A stretch of DNA of 64,000 nucleotides from NCBI RefSeq assembly GCF_964340395.1, contig NC_135552.1, forward strand, positions 11,167,194 to 11,231,193, given 5' to 3'. Positions 45,056 to 64,000 of this stretch are shown in pieces; within the stretch, counting starts at the first letter, position 1; each line of letters begins with the position of its first letter. The notes under the pieces are model-generated. The model had not been told where the DNA came from, ran no database searches, and saw only the letters and a program-made list of their open reading frames with translations. The position numbers and the translations under genes are program-made. Source of the stretch: Glandiceps talaboti (Eukaryota; Hemichordata; Enteropneusta; Spengelidae).

Positions 45056-48000
45056 TCAATGCTTACATGTCGCTGATTGTAAAACCAACAATAGCCTGGC
45101 CTCTCTACTCGAATTCAATTCAACAAACCTACCTAGTTCTGCTTGTTGTGAGGTTGTGCTTCTGTTACTCAAATATCAAAGACATTCACTTGACTGTGAT
45201 GCAGGGACAGCTGAGTTGCAGAAGTCAAAACATTCAAGTGGAGCTCTCTTATCATGTTTTACTTGCATGATAATATCTTGATAAAAGTACTAACAGAGTA
45301 ATGAATTAACATTGGTAACTTGATAAAGACTGAACATTTCCAGAACCTGGCAATTTTTGTTTTGAACTTTTTTGTGTGTTTCTTAAGAGTATTTTGTATT
45401 TGGGGGTACATTTTTTTTCAATTTTTTCCATAAATTTTATACTATAGATATTTATTTGGACAGTTGTCCCATATTTGTTGTTATTTCTAGATTCACTTAT
45501 ACTTTGATTTGCTAGAGCGACAGATTTCAAGTGATTTTGGGAAGTTATCCCTGATGTTTGTTGCAGTTCACTACAAAATATTACCATCACACTGCAGGAT
45601 ACTTAATACATGTTGGAATCAATTGTACAAATTAATTTCTCTTATTTCAAGTGGCATTTTGTCGTGTCTCCCCCCCCCCACCCCCACCCCCCATTCATTT
45701 AGGATCTGTTCAATTGTGAGTAAATAGGGGTGAGCAGTATGAATGATTGGGTGGTGGTGAGATGTTAATTAGGTAATATAAATTCTTTATCAAGTATTGT
45801 ATTTACTTGTTGATGATGATAATGAAAACAATAAAATTGCAATAATTGTGTATCACTGTATCACTTGCTTTAGCTCTTTTTGATTGAACATGTTGAAGAG
45901 ATGTGTATTTGTCAAAAAACATAAAACACTTCACCCAGATACGTTTCTGAATGGCTAAAGTCCTTGGGCAAGATTTGAACCATGACTGTGCCTCAGTCAA
46001 CCCAGCTGTATAATTAGGGACCTGGTAGGATAGAAGTTCCAATGGGAATGCTTTAATCCTATGCGCTTACAAAGGCTGCAATGGATTGTATGCTCCCCGG
46101 GGAGTTGAGGAAGTATAAAGGGCCATTGTGCCGCTATAGATCTGAGCCAGGATTAATAATTCTAAAGCACTTTGAGCACCTTGACGGGGTGGGAAACCCA
46201 GCCAAATATCAACATTAAGAATTGCGACATCTCATTATATATTGTTTATTTCACAAACAACAATTTAATATTTGCAAAAAATATACAGTTACAGTTGTAA
46301 TTTTGTGAGTGATTTTAAAAACCATATTTATGCACATCAAATAAAACCTCATTTACATTATGTACATGGTGAAAGCAAGCATCAAATAAAAAATAAAACA
46401 AAATACAAACTTTATCACTGCAGCATTCAGATTACAATTCATAATTTTTTTAAATTTACTTTTAAGATTTATTTTTAGAGAAGTTTGAATTCTTCTGTAC
46501 AATTCTATTGTTTCATTTCGTTAATAACTTATTGCGCAATATATTAAACTGTGTTGTCACTTACTGTTACCATGGGGATCACTGAAATCAATTTCATCAA
46601 TTTCAAATGACTTCCTCATCATTGTAAACATAGATTTATTCGTCTTTGAATAATCATGGGATTATGACAACAATATCGTTTCTAATCATCATAGCTTGAA
46701 CCCTTTCCTTACAGGGTTGTATAGTTACAATGAAATGCGTAAAATGTGAAAATGACCTTAGTAGAAACACTATTTTTTATAGACAATCTTGCAAAACAAT
46801 GGATTGAACCTTAGACTGAGATTGAACACAAGATATCTATTTCACGACCTCCTGTTATCAGATATCACACTTGTCAGTTGATTGTTTGAATTCGACTTTC
46901 CAAAGAGTGTGATTGTTTATATACAGGGGTCTATTAATTGAGTTTATCTTGAAAATCACCAGTCATTCCTTTCACACTGGTCATTTGAATTTCGTTGTAG
47001 TTTGGCTCCAAAACAGTTACAAGCTGTTGTCTAGCAAACAAAATTGACCAACCAATCACAAATACACCCCTTTTACTATCAAACTGTTTTTTTTTCAACA
47101 TGGTTGCCTCAGACACCAAAGTCTTCAAAATTGGTTGATAGGTCAATTGACATAAAAACACAACATCAGCTCTAAAAATACTTAATAGGGGATGTTGGAT
47201 CACAGAATCGACAAAGGTATGGACCTGCCATGCCTTGTCATCTTCAAAACTACTAAAGCACATCATGGCACCCAACTGTACTTTGAGTTGTTAATGGCAG
47301 CCAATCAGGTTAAACCGTTTGGGATGCACTCACATTGCAAACACCAAGGAAACAAGTTCAAGGAATGTCACGATGACAACTGATACTGTACTCAGAGAAT
47401 ACCTTGATTTGTCAAAACGAGATTCAAAAGAAATGTAATTTGTAGTATGAAAACAATGAAAGGGTCACAGCAAAAAATTGAATCAGGACGGATTGTTGAA
47501 AATGATATGGACGCAACCTATAACATAAATACACTCCTACATCTATAAAACATTGGTCCTTTCATATCACAAAATACAAAAAAAAATATGAAATTCTGTA
47601 CAAATCTATATATATCAAATATACATATTTCAAAGCCATCTTGTCAAGTACAAACGACAACCAAACACATCTCAAGCACAAGCAGTACTGTGTTTTTATC
47701 TATTGTTCTACCCAGCTGTAGTGATCATTTCAATAGGAAGTGACTACCCAAAGGTTTTATGATCAGTAGACCTGAGGGGAGAGATTTACAGAATCTGCCA
47801 CTGGGGGCGCTGTCACTAGATCCATCAACATTCCTCTGGACAGTGGACAGTTTCTTTTATGGAGGGCTTGAGCAGCAAGTTGTACATTATAACAAATTTG
47901 TCCATGTCATTATTTCTCTAAAATTGTGCAAAACCTTAAATGCAAATGACACTGTGTGATAAGGCAATTATTAATTTGCTTTTTAAAGCATTTGAGCATC

Positions 48001-49197
48001 TGTGTAAATTGCAGGAGACAATAGATGATAACTCACAAGTCACACAACTTGCGGTTGAAAGGAAGTCTGATCTACAGAGAGTGTTTGTAACCTTAGGGAT
48101 GAAATCTAAGATGACTTGGCTATTGAGAATAATAGTTGAACTCGAGTCAATTTATCACTTTTCAGTGATTTCAGTCAGCAAAAGACTACAATGTACCTGT
48201 ATTTTGAAAATACAGTAGTCTAACAAATGTGGATGTAAGGGAAAAGATCAGCCATCAGAAAATGTTGAGTTGTGACAGTTTCTCAGCTACTAGTATATAT
48301 ACAAATCAGAAACAGCTAATCAATATTTCTACTCCCTACCCTAGGGCTTGTTAGTATTGCTCCCTCACCTTTGTGTTGCGTTTGAACATCAACGATACAG
48401 AAAGAGAGAGATGTAATCGAAGCCACCCCCCTTGCCTCATTGATAACTAATGGTTTATAAAACCTATATTTTGACAGGATGTGCTTTACATTACAAGACT
48501 TTCTACTAGCTGAGTGATATGTATTACAGGTATTGTGTATTCAACCTGCATATCAAAGTGACATAGTTTAGAAATTCATTGGCTTTCATATTTATTTTTG
48601 TACGTAAACTAATTTATACCTATGGTTTATGTTACCATGACGACATTTACATAATGTCCTTATTATCACTTACATAACAGCACCTAGACCATAGCTGTAT
48701 TGTAAGTGGTGTTTTTCCAATTTATGACTGTTTGTAACAGCTTTACTCAGTTGTTTGCACTATACATAATTATTCTCAAAAAGCAATAGTATATTTTCCT
48801 ACTGATGCAACCAATCCAACAGAAAACAAACAAACTGTGTTTGTATTATATGGATATTAATTATTCATGAGTAATACCTCATTGAGAATTGTCATGACCA
48901 ATCAATGATCAGCTTTCACAGAACAGACTCTCTGATTGGTTCTTCTTGTTAGGTTAGGACAACTGTTCCAAATTTGCTGCACTGCACTCATTCTAACCCC
49001 GGCCTCTGTGAGGAGGCATCTGTGTGCAGCACCATAAAGAGGCTAGTAGTTACTATGACAATGACATAACTGTACTAGCTGGTTTTATGTCAAAGTACAA
49101 CATCACCTAGAGAGATACTATCATTGTTTTTTTGTTGATATATGACATCATCTAGCTGAGATAATCTTGTTGGTTTTCTGTCAATGTATGACATCAC
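45056..49197. other. interval between KLHL and RING-NHL genes
   Basis: No exon found. A SINE-like repeat lies at 45950-46240. TTTATT at 46245-46250 is a possible minus-strand AATAAA, so the RING-NHL 3'UTR could reach about 3 kb. Next to the stop codon, ATGACATCACCTAG-like units recur at about 50-bp spacing (49100-49200), and the stop codon lies in the last one. Confidence 0.4.
45950..46240 (+). mobile_element. SINE-like dispersed repeat
   Basis: Starts near GTCCTTGGGCAAGATTTGAACC, includes CTGGTAGGATAGAAGTTCC and GGATTGTATGCTCCCCGGGG, and ends AAGCACTTTGAGCACCTTGA. A partial copy is at 40455-40633. The style resembles SINE tails common in marine invertebrates, but I do not assign a named family. 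Confidence 0.5.
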
Positions 49198-51816
49198 CTA
49201 GAATAGCTGCACTCTGTGGTTTTCTCTGTCAACGACTACAATCTTGCCATTAGACATCAACCCAATTCCTTCCACTCCTTTGACCTGGCCATTACCTGTA
49301 CCATAGGTACCAAAACTTGACATATATGTACCAGATGGACGGAAGATCTGAACCCTGTTATTTCCGCTGTCACCGACAATGATGTAGCCGCGTGAATCTA
49401 CGACAATGCCACGAGGGTACTTGAACTGGCCGTAGTTGCTGCCTTCCTGGCCAAATTTGTATTGAAACTGGCCCTCACAGTTGAATACCTGGATGCAGTG
49501 ATTGCCACTATCACTGATATAGACTTTGTTGTTGTGGATCGCCAGGTAGTGGGGATGATCCAGCTGACCAGACATGTTACCATGTCGACCAAACTTACGC
49601 ACGAAGGTGCCATCTGGTCTGAATACCTGGATTCGGTGGTTATCTTTGTCACAGACATAGACGTTATCTGACCGATCACAGGCCACTCCCCAGGGGTAGT
49701 TTAACTCTCCATCACCTGCACCCTCTTTGCCAAATGTGCTGACAAACCTACCACTGGGTTCCATTATTTGAATTCGATGATTATATCTGTCTGCTATGAC
49801 AAGTTGCCCTCTACTGTTAACGCATACGCCTGTCAAACAGTCAAACTCACCATTCCCTGTACCACGACTGCCAAAGGTACACAGGATCTGTCCACTCTCA
49901 TCAAACACTTGGACTCGATGGTTACTGCTATCACATACTACAATTTGATTGTCAGGTAGTGTGGTGACACCTCTAGGCCATGAGAAACTGGACTCGGCAC
50001 CACCCTTCTTACCAAAGCGTAACTGTGATCTTCCTTTCTGGTAGTAATTGACAAAAGGGGGAGGTTCCTGGCTAATTTCTCTCCTACTTGGAAGAGCAGC
50101 ATTGTCGCCATCCTCTATGATAATAAATTCATCTGTATTACCATCCAATCTAATATCAAACCTACGTGGTCTTGGTCTTGGGCCAATTGTTAGATTCCCG
50201 GCAGGATTTCTAAAGTCAGAGTTAGAATTCGTTGCCTGGGTAACTGAGATTTGTGTCCTCGTTGGCGGAGTTGATGAGTCATGATTCATCGTTCTTGTAA
50301 CAGGACGTTCATAGTGATTCTCACCAATCGTCAGGTTACCTGCAGGATTTCTAAAATCTGATTGGCTGTCACTGACTTCAGCAATACCAACCATATCATT
50401 AGCAAAACTACTGATGACTGGTCGATCCCACTGACGTCGTCTTCCTCTAGGTCCCCTAACGACTGCGCTTCTTGTCACCTGTGGTCCTATGGTATGGTTT
50501 CCAGGCTGTCCTGTTGTACTGCCAGCAAGATCTTCAATGTCTCGAAATAGTAAACTAGGATTATCACCATCACCAGGTGGCCAGTGACTAAATGGTGGGA
50601 TGCCGGTACTAGAGGCTGCCCTGGTGGGACTAGCTCTGGTGGGAGTAACTGTAGACTCGGTTCTCAATGGGGGTGGTTCACCAAATATTGCACTTGGTAT
50701 GGCATGGTTGATTTGTAGGCTTATAAAGTCACTGGTAGTTGGGGGAGGAGGTGTACTTCTTGATCTCCTCAATCCTCTTGATGCTGGCATTGAATCTGAA
50801 GTTGGAAGAGGAACAGGTCTTGAATTTGAAGTTGGAAGTGGGACAGGTCTTGAATTTGAAGTTGGACGAGGTACTGGCCTTGAATTTGAACTTGGACGTG
50901 CATTGTTTTGATTAATGATGCTAACTTCACCATATGACATTAAACTTGAATGGAATTCATGCCGATTTGTTTCTGTGAACTTTACTTTCTTGTTTTGAGT
51001 GATAGCTGGATTTACATCCAGGTTTCTCAATTGATCCACAAACTGCACACATTGTGAGTATAAAGTCCCTAATTCATGGAGACCAACGTCGTTTGGGGCA
51101 CCGTTCAAATGTCTCTCTGTAGCATCACAATGACTCGATGTACTCGCTAACTGCACTTCTAGGTTCTCTTTCTGAATATTCAATGCTCTTGATTCAGCCA
51201 ACATGAAAGTTTCAACTTCACTAAGCAGCATATGTTCTCGGTTCCGTAACTCTGCAACAAGTCGATCAACATGACCTTGTATCTCACCCTTAACAGACTC
51301 ACAGTGTTGGGTCAGCCGATCACTCCTCTGTTCAACCACAGTCAGTGCATCAGATATCTTTGGTGACCCCCGTCGTAGATGATTCACAAGTCGGCCTATG
51401 TCTAACTTCACTTCATCCCTATGTCTGTTCTTGCAGCTTTGACAGAAACTTCTGTTGCAGTGTGAACATTTTGATCCATCAGTCAACTCAGCCTCACACG
51501 ATGCACATCTCTGATCACTCCCTGTTCCTGTCCCCCTCTGGGAACCTCTTCCTCCAATAGTGCTATTCAAAGTGTCTGCTGGAATATCCAAGAAGCGTGA
51601 GATTGTCAAATTGTTGGGAAAACCACTAATCCCATTTCGTGGTATTTTGTGTTCACGTCGACATTCTGGACATTTGAGGGCCCTGGTGCGAATGTCCACA
51701 AGATTTTCCAGACATGGACGCTGGCAGAATGTGTGTTGACAGGGTAGTATTTTAGGTCTGGTAAACCTTTCCAGACATACTGGACAATTCAACAATTCCT
51801 CTATTTGTTGTGCCAT
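49198..51816 (-). CDS. RING finger / NHL-repeat protein (nhl-1/TRIM-NHL type)
   Basis: Probable E3 ubiquitin ligase. One coding exon of 873 codons including stop. The start used is the ATG giving MAQQIEELLNCPVCLERF; 33 nt upstream is an in-frame stop, and a strong acceptor (CCACTTCTTACAG) at 51866 shows an untranslated exon upstream. A RING finger spans residues 11-52 (C11, C14, C26, H28, C31, C35, C49, C52), with three residues between C31 and C35. A second zinc motif (C104, C107, C117, C120, C125, C128, H132) takes the B-box place, followed by a helical, coiled-coil-like region (about 140-290). A disordered middle has Pro/Ser repeats and two copies of DFRNPAGNLTIG. Six NHL repeats (601-872) form a beta-propeller. 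No filamin domain, unlike TRIM2/3/71. Closest recalled relative: nematode nhl-1. Confidence 0.9.
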   Translation of the reverse strand: MAQQIEELLNCPVCLERFTRPKILPCQHTFCQRPCLENLVDIRTRALKCPECRREHKIPRNGISGFPNNLTISRFLDIPADTLNSTIGGRGSQRGTGTGSDQRCASCEAELTDGSKCSHCNRSFCQSCKNRHRDEVKLDIGRLVNHLRRGSPKISDALTVVEQRSDRLTQHCESVKGEIQGHVDRLVAELRNREHMLLSEVETFMLAESRALNIQKENLEVQLASTSSHCDATERHLNGAPNDVGLHELGTLYSQCVQFVDQLRNLDVNPAITQNKKVKFTETNRHEFHSSLMSYGEVSIINQNNARPSSNSRPVPRPTSNSRPVPLPTSNSRPVPLPTSDSMPASRGLRRSRSTPPPPTTSDFISLQINHAIPSAIFGEPPPLRTESTVTPTRASPTRAASSTGIPPFSHWPPGDGDNPSLLFRDIEDLAGSTTGQPGNHTIGPQVTRSAVVRGPRGRRRQWDRPVISSFANDMVGIAEVSDSQSDFRNPAGNLTIGENHYERPVTRTMNHDSSTPPTRTQISVTQATNSNSDFRNPAGNLTIGPRPRPRRFDIRLDGNTDEFIIIEDGDNAALPSRREISQEPPPFVNYYQKGRSQLRFGKKGGAESSFSWPRGVTTLPDNQIVVCDSSNHRVQVFDESGQILCTFGSRGTGNGEFDCLTGVCVNSRGQLVIADRYNHRIQIMEPSGRFVSTFGKEGAGDGELNYPWGVACDRSDNVYVCDKDNHRIQVFRPDGTFVRKFGRHGNMSGQLDHPHYLAIHNNKVYISDSGNHCIQVFNCEGQFQYKFGQEGSNYGQFKYPRGIVVDSRGYIIVGDSGNNRVQIFRPSGTYMSSFGTYGTGNGQVKGVEGIGLMSNGKIVVVDRENHRVQLF

Positions 51817-51865
51817 GGCTGTGATGTCAATCACCTGACCATCACCTGACCATCATATCCCTTCC

Positions 51866-53439
51866 CTGTAAGAAGTGGAATTAAAAATTCATTAACATAC
51901 TTTTGTACACAAGCTGATCAGGAAATTTAACCCATTACAGTATATGAATGATGTTGCCTTGGCGACATAACTCATGTGACATAACATTTTAGTTACACAC
52001 ACTCAGACAACTTCAAATGCAAAAAGAAACAATTATATAGGTTCTGTACATCATAGTGGGGATGTTAACATGTTGATTATCAGTTGGAAAGTAAACAGTT
52101 GAAGTCATTAAATGATCAAGTCAACGTTTAATTTTTTCAGCAGAAGCCTGTTTCTAGCCGTAAAAGAATTCCAACACATATCAATTTTCAATGTGATAGG
52201 GTAAAGGATCCTGCTTCAGTGTAAGTGTTGCATCTCTGCTATTGTGTTAGTCTGTCTGGAGTTGTTATCTTTGTGTCAAAAGCATGTCCTATGAGTGAAA
52301 CACCAAGCCAACATCATTTCAACTATAAATTTTGAAGTAGTCTACCATATTCTTATATTTGTGATTCATGTATTAGATAAGAAATTCCTACAGTTTGCCA
52401 TACAACCTGGCAATATTTTAAAAACCTTTTTTTTTTCTGTCTCAAGAAAAGACTTATCCTTTAAAAGGTGAGTCTAAATGCCCCAAACCACAACCTTGAA
52501 AATGGTTCTTTATTGTTTCTTCATCAGAAGATGCAAAACAAACTATTCAAAAATTGCACATGTGAGAAAAAAGAGTCAAAACAGGCGATCTGTGAGATTT
52601 GTGATTATTTAAGCAAATTGTTTACATTTGTAGAGACTGGTAATGAATCACCGTCATCTTAACGTTTTCCCATCAATTGATATTTTAATATTTCAACTTC
52701 AAATGTGTCTGCAACATCTACTTTCACTATATTACACTTCCTACAATATTGTATAATAAGTAGAAACCATGTTTTCATATTCAGATATGCTTATCTTTGA
52801 CATGAAAATGTGAAATGTAAAAAAAAAAATTGCTGTTAAACATAAGTTGAGGTAAAGCAATTATATTGTGTCTTGTATCTATGTAGCACACAAGATTGAT
52901 AAAATTTAGGATTTACTTATTAGTTTGGTATATTGTTTTTCCCCTACTGGGAGAAAGCAATATCCCAGTTGACAAGTGATTCCGTTGTGAGCTGAGGATT
53001 TGCGTTCAATGTAATATAATGTGTATGGCACAATTTCTTCACATTATACATGTAAAGCCTAAAAGAAATTGTGTAGTTCCGATAATGCTCAATTTTAGAA
53101 TAGGTTGGGTGGGTAGATTTTGGAATTTTTGTTTTATTATTTGATCTTTTTTTTAACCATATGTGATTGTCTAGTTCAGGTAGTTATGTCTTCCATATAG
53201 TCTCTGTGTTATGCCCATCAGATGTACAGCCATTACAGATTGGAAGAACAGTTTTATATTGTCTTTTTAAGTTGATGTCAATTTCTGCATCCACTATAAC
53301 TATTTCTCATGAGATTTCACAATGTTCCTGATTTCAAGGTAACCCGGAACCAAACAATTCTTTTTATAGGCCTAATTGGGATTAAATGAACAAGTCATTA
53401 CCTCCCACTGTCCTCTCATTTACCCAGATTCACACTGTT
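51866..53439. other. upstream intron/intergenic of RING-NHL gene
   Basis: Probably the 5' intron of the RING-NHL gene (minus strand) because an acceptor ends at 51866. No coding signal and no clear repeat. Confidence 0.4.
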
Positions 53440-53450
53440 GGTGGCTCTAC

Positions 53451-53599
53451 AATCTGATTAAAATTGGATGTAGATGTCGGCTAGAGGAGGCGATCAGGAT
53501 AAAAAATGTAAACATGTACCAAGAAGGTCAATTCAAAATAACGAAGGTAAAATAACAATGAACGATTAGCCAACATCTACATCAGATTTTAATCAGATT
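53451..53599. mobile_element. 149-bp MITE with 11-bp target duplication
   Basis: Inverted ends AATCTGATTAAAAT...GATGTAGATGT and complement; about 33 bp pair with two or three mismatches. Perfect direct repeats GGTGGCTCTAC flank it at 53440-53450 and 53600-53610. A duplication of 9-11 bp is typical of Mutator-like elements. Non-coding. Confidence 0.8.
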
Positions 53600-54062
53600 G
53601 GTGGCTCTACTGCCCCCCCCCCCAATTATTGAATATAACAAAAATGTATATCATTATTTTCACCGCAAATATAACACTGTAAATTTGACTACTATGCTCC
53701 AATTCAAAAAATGTCATTGATTTCAAAAGTGAGATATTGTGGAGCTGATTTAATCTAGTCTCCATCTAAAATGTTTACATAGTTGATGATAGATTCATCA
53801 ATTGGTTTCAAAAAGTTTGTCTCGAAGTTTACTTCACTTGTGGAAGTGTACAATAAATTACTTGAAGATTTTAAAATCTGTCAAAGTTGGATACTGATAA
53901 GTAGTTGATGCATTTATAATACTAGTATCATATTTATTGAGCTATGTCAGTCAGTGCTGTCTATCCTATCATGTGACTGTCGATGGAAATATTTAAAGAT
54001 AAATCTAAAACATCTCAAAAACAAAGTTTACAAATTCAACATCACCTGATCTGGACAGTTGA

Positions 54063-54069
54063 TCGATTG

Positions 54070-54110
<41 letters not shown>
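54063..54110 (+). repeat. ATCA tetranucleotide repeat
   Basis: About 11 ATCA units. Explains the Ile-Asn-Gln-Ser repeated ORF. Confidence 0.9.
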
Positions 54111-54559
54111 CGATTTAAGTAATCAGTCGATCAATTTCCCAATAAATCAAATGTTAAGAAAGACATCTTGGTAGATCTTGGATGTCACTGTCATTCGACA
54201 CTTTCAATGTCATTCACCACTCCTTCACTGCAACAGAAATACATCATATGACCATGATAAGACCATGGTGGGTTATACTTCCATGATAAGACATACATGC
54301 AGTGCATATAATAAACAACACATTTTGTTTATATTTGCTTGTCACCTCTATGTCCTTGTCAACCGATTTTTTGGAATGTGGTAGCGATACTTACTTCCTT
54401 AATTACGGCCCTTACTCCATAATGCCCAAAAACTGTTTCAATCATTACGTACGTGTTGTCATATTTGGGTCTCCGTGCGTAGACCCCGTAGTACGTTGGC
54501 AGACCACAGTATGGACCACAGCGTAGTGCATTGCTAGCACACAATGTTAGTGAGTTCCC

Positions 54560-55089
54560 ATAAGGAATCTAAGTAAACAATTACAATGCACACCTCAACC
54601 ATTTCATTGTTATTGCGCATGTAAAGAATAAGTTCCACCGACATCACATCTATTTCGCACCTCTCCCGTTCGTTAATCAGTGGGATTAATTCGTATTTTG
54701 CAAAATATGCAGAAGAAAATTAATAAAAGTAACTGAATATATAATTTAGCGGAGCTGGTTTGGTTTGTGGATGTACCTCATATCAACCAGGTACGTGTGA
54801 AACGGTTACCTGAAAAGGGTGAGTTAATGTTATCGCAAACGCTCCTTTCTTATATCTAAGAATTTTATGAAATATTCTATGACTAAACACAGTAATAATA
54901 TTTGTATTATAAATTATAGCAGTTCCTCTGTCATCTATATGCTAGAGTAATGACTTTTTATTCTGTATTGCGGCAAGGTGTACCTTTACGGCAGTTGTAT
55001 CTCCTTCCGGAAGGACAAACAGACCACATTCATTTGATTGAGGGTTTCGACGCGACGAGCGAGTGATTCATGTGCTGTGAAGTTTGTAC
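54560..55089. promoter_or_regulatory. MAP3K20 promoter/5' leader, possibly bidirectional
   Basis: Unmethylated-island-like CpG enrichment starts near 54970 and continues past the first coding exon to about 55330. A 7-codon upstream ORF (ATG 55070, stop 55091-55093) overlaps the main ATG as ATGA. The minus-strand RING-NHL gene needs an upstream exon and could start from the same area; this is inference. Confidence 0.4.
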
Positions 55090-63543
<8,454 letters not shown>

Positions 63544-64000
63544 GTAAGTCAAATGATCTGTCAAACGAACAGCGCTCTCTAGTGGTGATTTATTGTAGCC
63601 TTACATAGGTTTACCTAGTAAATAATACACTACCCTTTACATTATTTATATAAACTGGTCTGATAGTTGGAAAATGTGGTGTGCAAGCTTGACTTTAACC
63701 TGAAAAACTGTTCTTATACTACGCTGAACGTCTGGTTCACATAATTCTGTCTATGTCTTGCCCAACCTGTTCCAATGTATACACAGGTATAAGGCTCTCT
63801 GAATTCAGTAACAAATTTATGTTTTATTGAAATAATGAAAGTACTAGAATGGCTCTTTGAGAGTGTTAAATAGAAAATCCAAATAAATATTTAAAATATG
63901 ACCTAGGCTATGTGCATTATATAGTGCAGCAGATGTTTCTTTGAAAGTTGTTCCCGAGTCAGTCAGTCAGTCAGTCAGTAAGTAAGTAAGTCAGACTGCC
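63544..64000 (+). other. MAP3K20 intron running off the window
   Basis: Starts with a good donor (gtaagtc) and contains no further exon. CAGT/AAGT tetranucleotide units lie at the very end (63957-63990). Confidence 0.7.

Noticed and set aside
44727-45281. 184-codon plus-strand open frame
   Set aside because: Runs through both arms of the foldback element and is rich in Cys/Leu without domain features; no splice or codon signal of a gene.
46934-47275. 113-codon minus-strand frame
   Set aside because: No recognisable domain, likely within the RING-NHL 3' flank; composition is not distinctive.
51817-51834. Upstream extension of the RING-NHL frame
   Set aside because: Begins with GTG; the first ATG is 51816-51814 and a stop codon lies in frame just upstream.

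Overview
This is animal (metazoan) nuclear DNA. It is AT-rich, with long GT-AG introns, many microsatellites, and short non-autonomous transposons and tRNA-derived SINEs. The proteins are close to vertebrate ones, which suggests a marine invertebrate, possibly a deuterostome such as a hemichordate, lancelet or echinoderm. I cannot fix the phylum from sequence alone.

Six protein-coding genes can be assembled exon by exon, with phases that close. (1) PSMD11/Rpn6, minus strand, 2170-10303, 11 coding exons, 419 aa. (2) MMTAG2 (C1orf35), plus strand, 10645-19423, 7 coding exons, 419 aa, divergent from PSMD11 across a 341-bp shared promoter interval. (3) A class I ARF (ARF1-type), minus strand, 22934-25931, 4 coding exons, 181 aa, convergent with MMTAG2. 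(4) A BTB-BACK-Kelch gene (KLHL family), plus strand, 33261-41328, 5 coding exons, 599 aa. (5) A single-coding-exon RING/NHL-repeat gene (nhl-1/TRIM-NHL type), minus strand, 49198-51816, 872 aa. (6) The 5' part of MAP3K20 (ZAK/MLTK), plus strand, 55090 to beyond the window, covering the kinase domain. They do not form one pathway. PSMD11 (proteasome), KLHL (CUL3 adaptor) and the RING-NHL protein all concern ubiquitin-dependent turnover, ARF acts in Golgi traffic, and MAP3K20 is a stress and ribosome-collision kinase.

The spaces between and within genes hold most of the unusual material. There are three copies of a 252-bp MITE with perfect ends, a TTAA-flanked foldback MITE, and two approximately 1.1-kb elements with TTA target duplications and poly-G inner ends. 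There is a 149-bp MITE with an 11-bp target duplication, and a two-copy long-arm foldback family. Three tRNA-headed SINEs, a SINE-like repeat family, a LINE tail remnant and many simple repeats are also present.

The most striking observation is that two minisatellites, in PSMD11 and MAP3K20, begin exactly at an exon's 5' splice site. Each repeats the donor sequence many times, giving tandem arrays of competing splice donors. The last KLHL exon also has decoy partial copies of both its start and its end nearby. A 65-nt near-perfect hairpin in a PSMD11 intron is a microRNA-precursor candidate. The tail-to-tail ARF/MMTAG2 arrangement matches human 1q42 as I remember it, suggesting ancient microsynteny.
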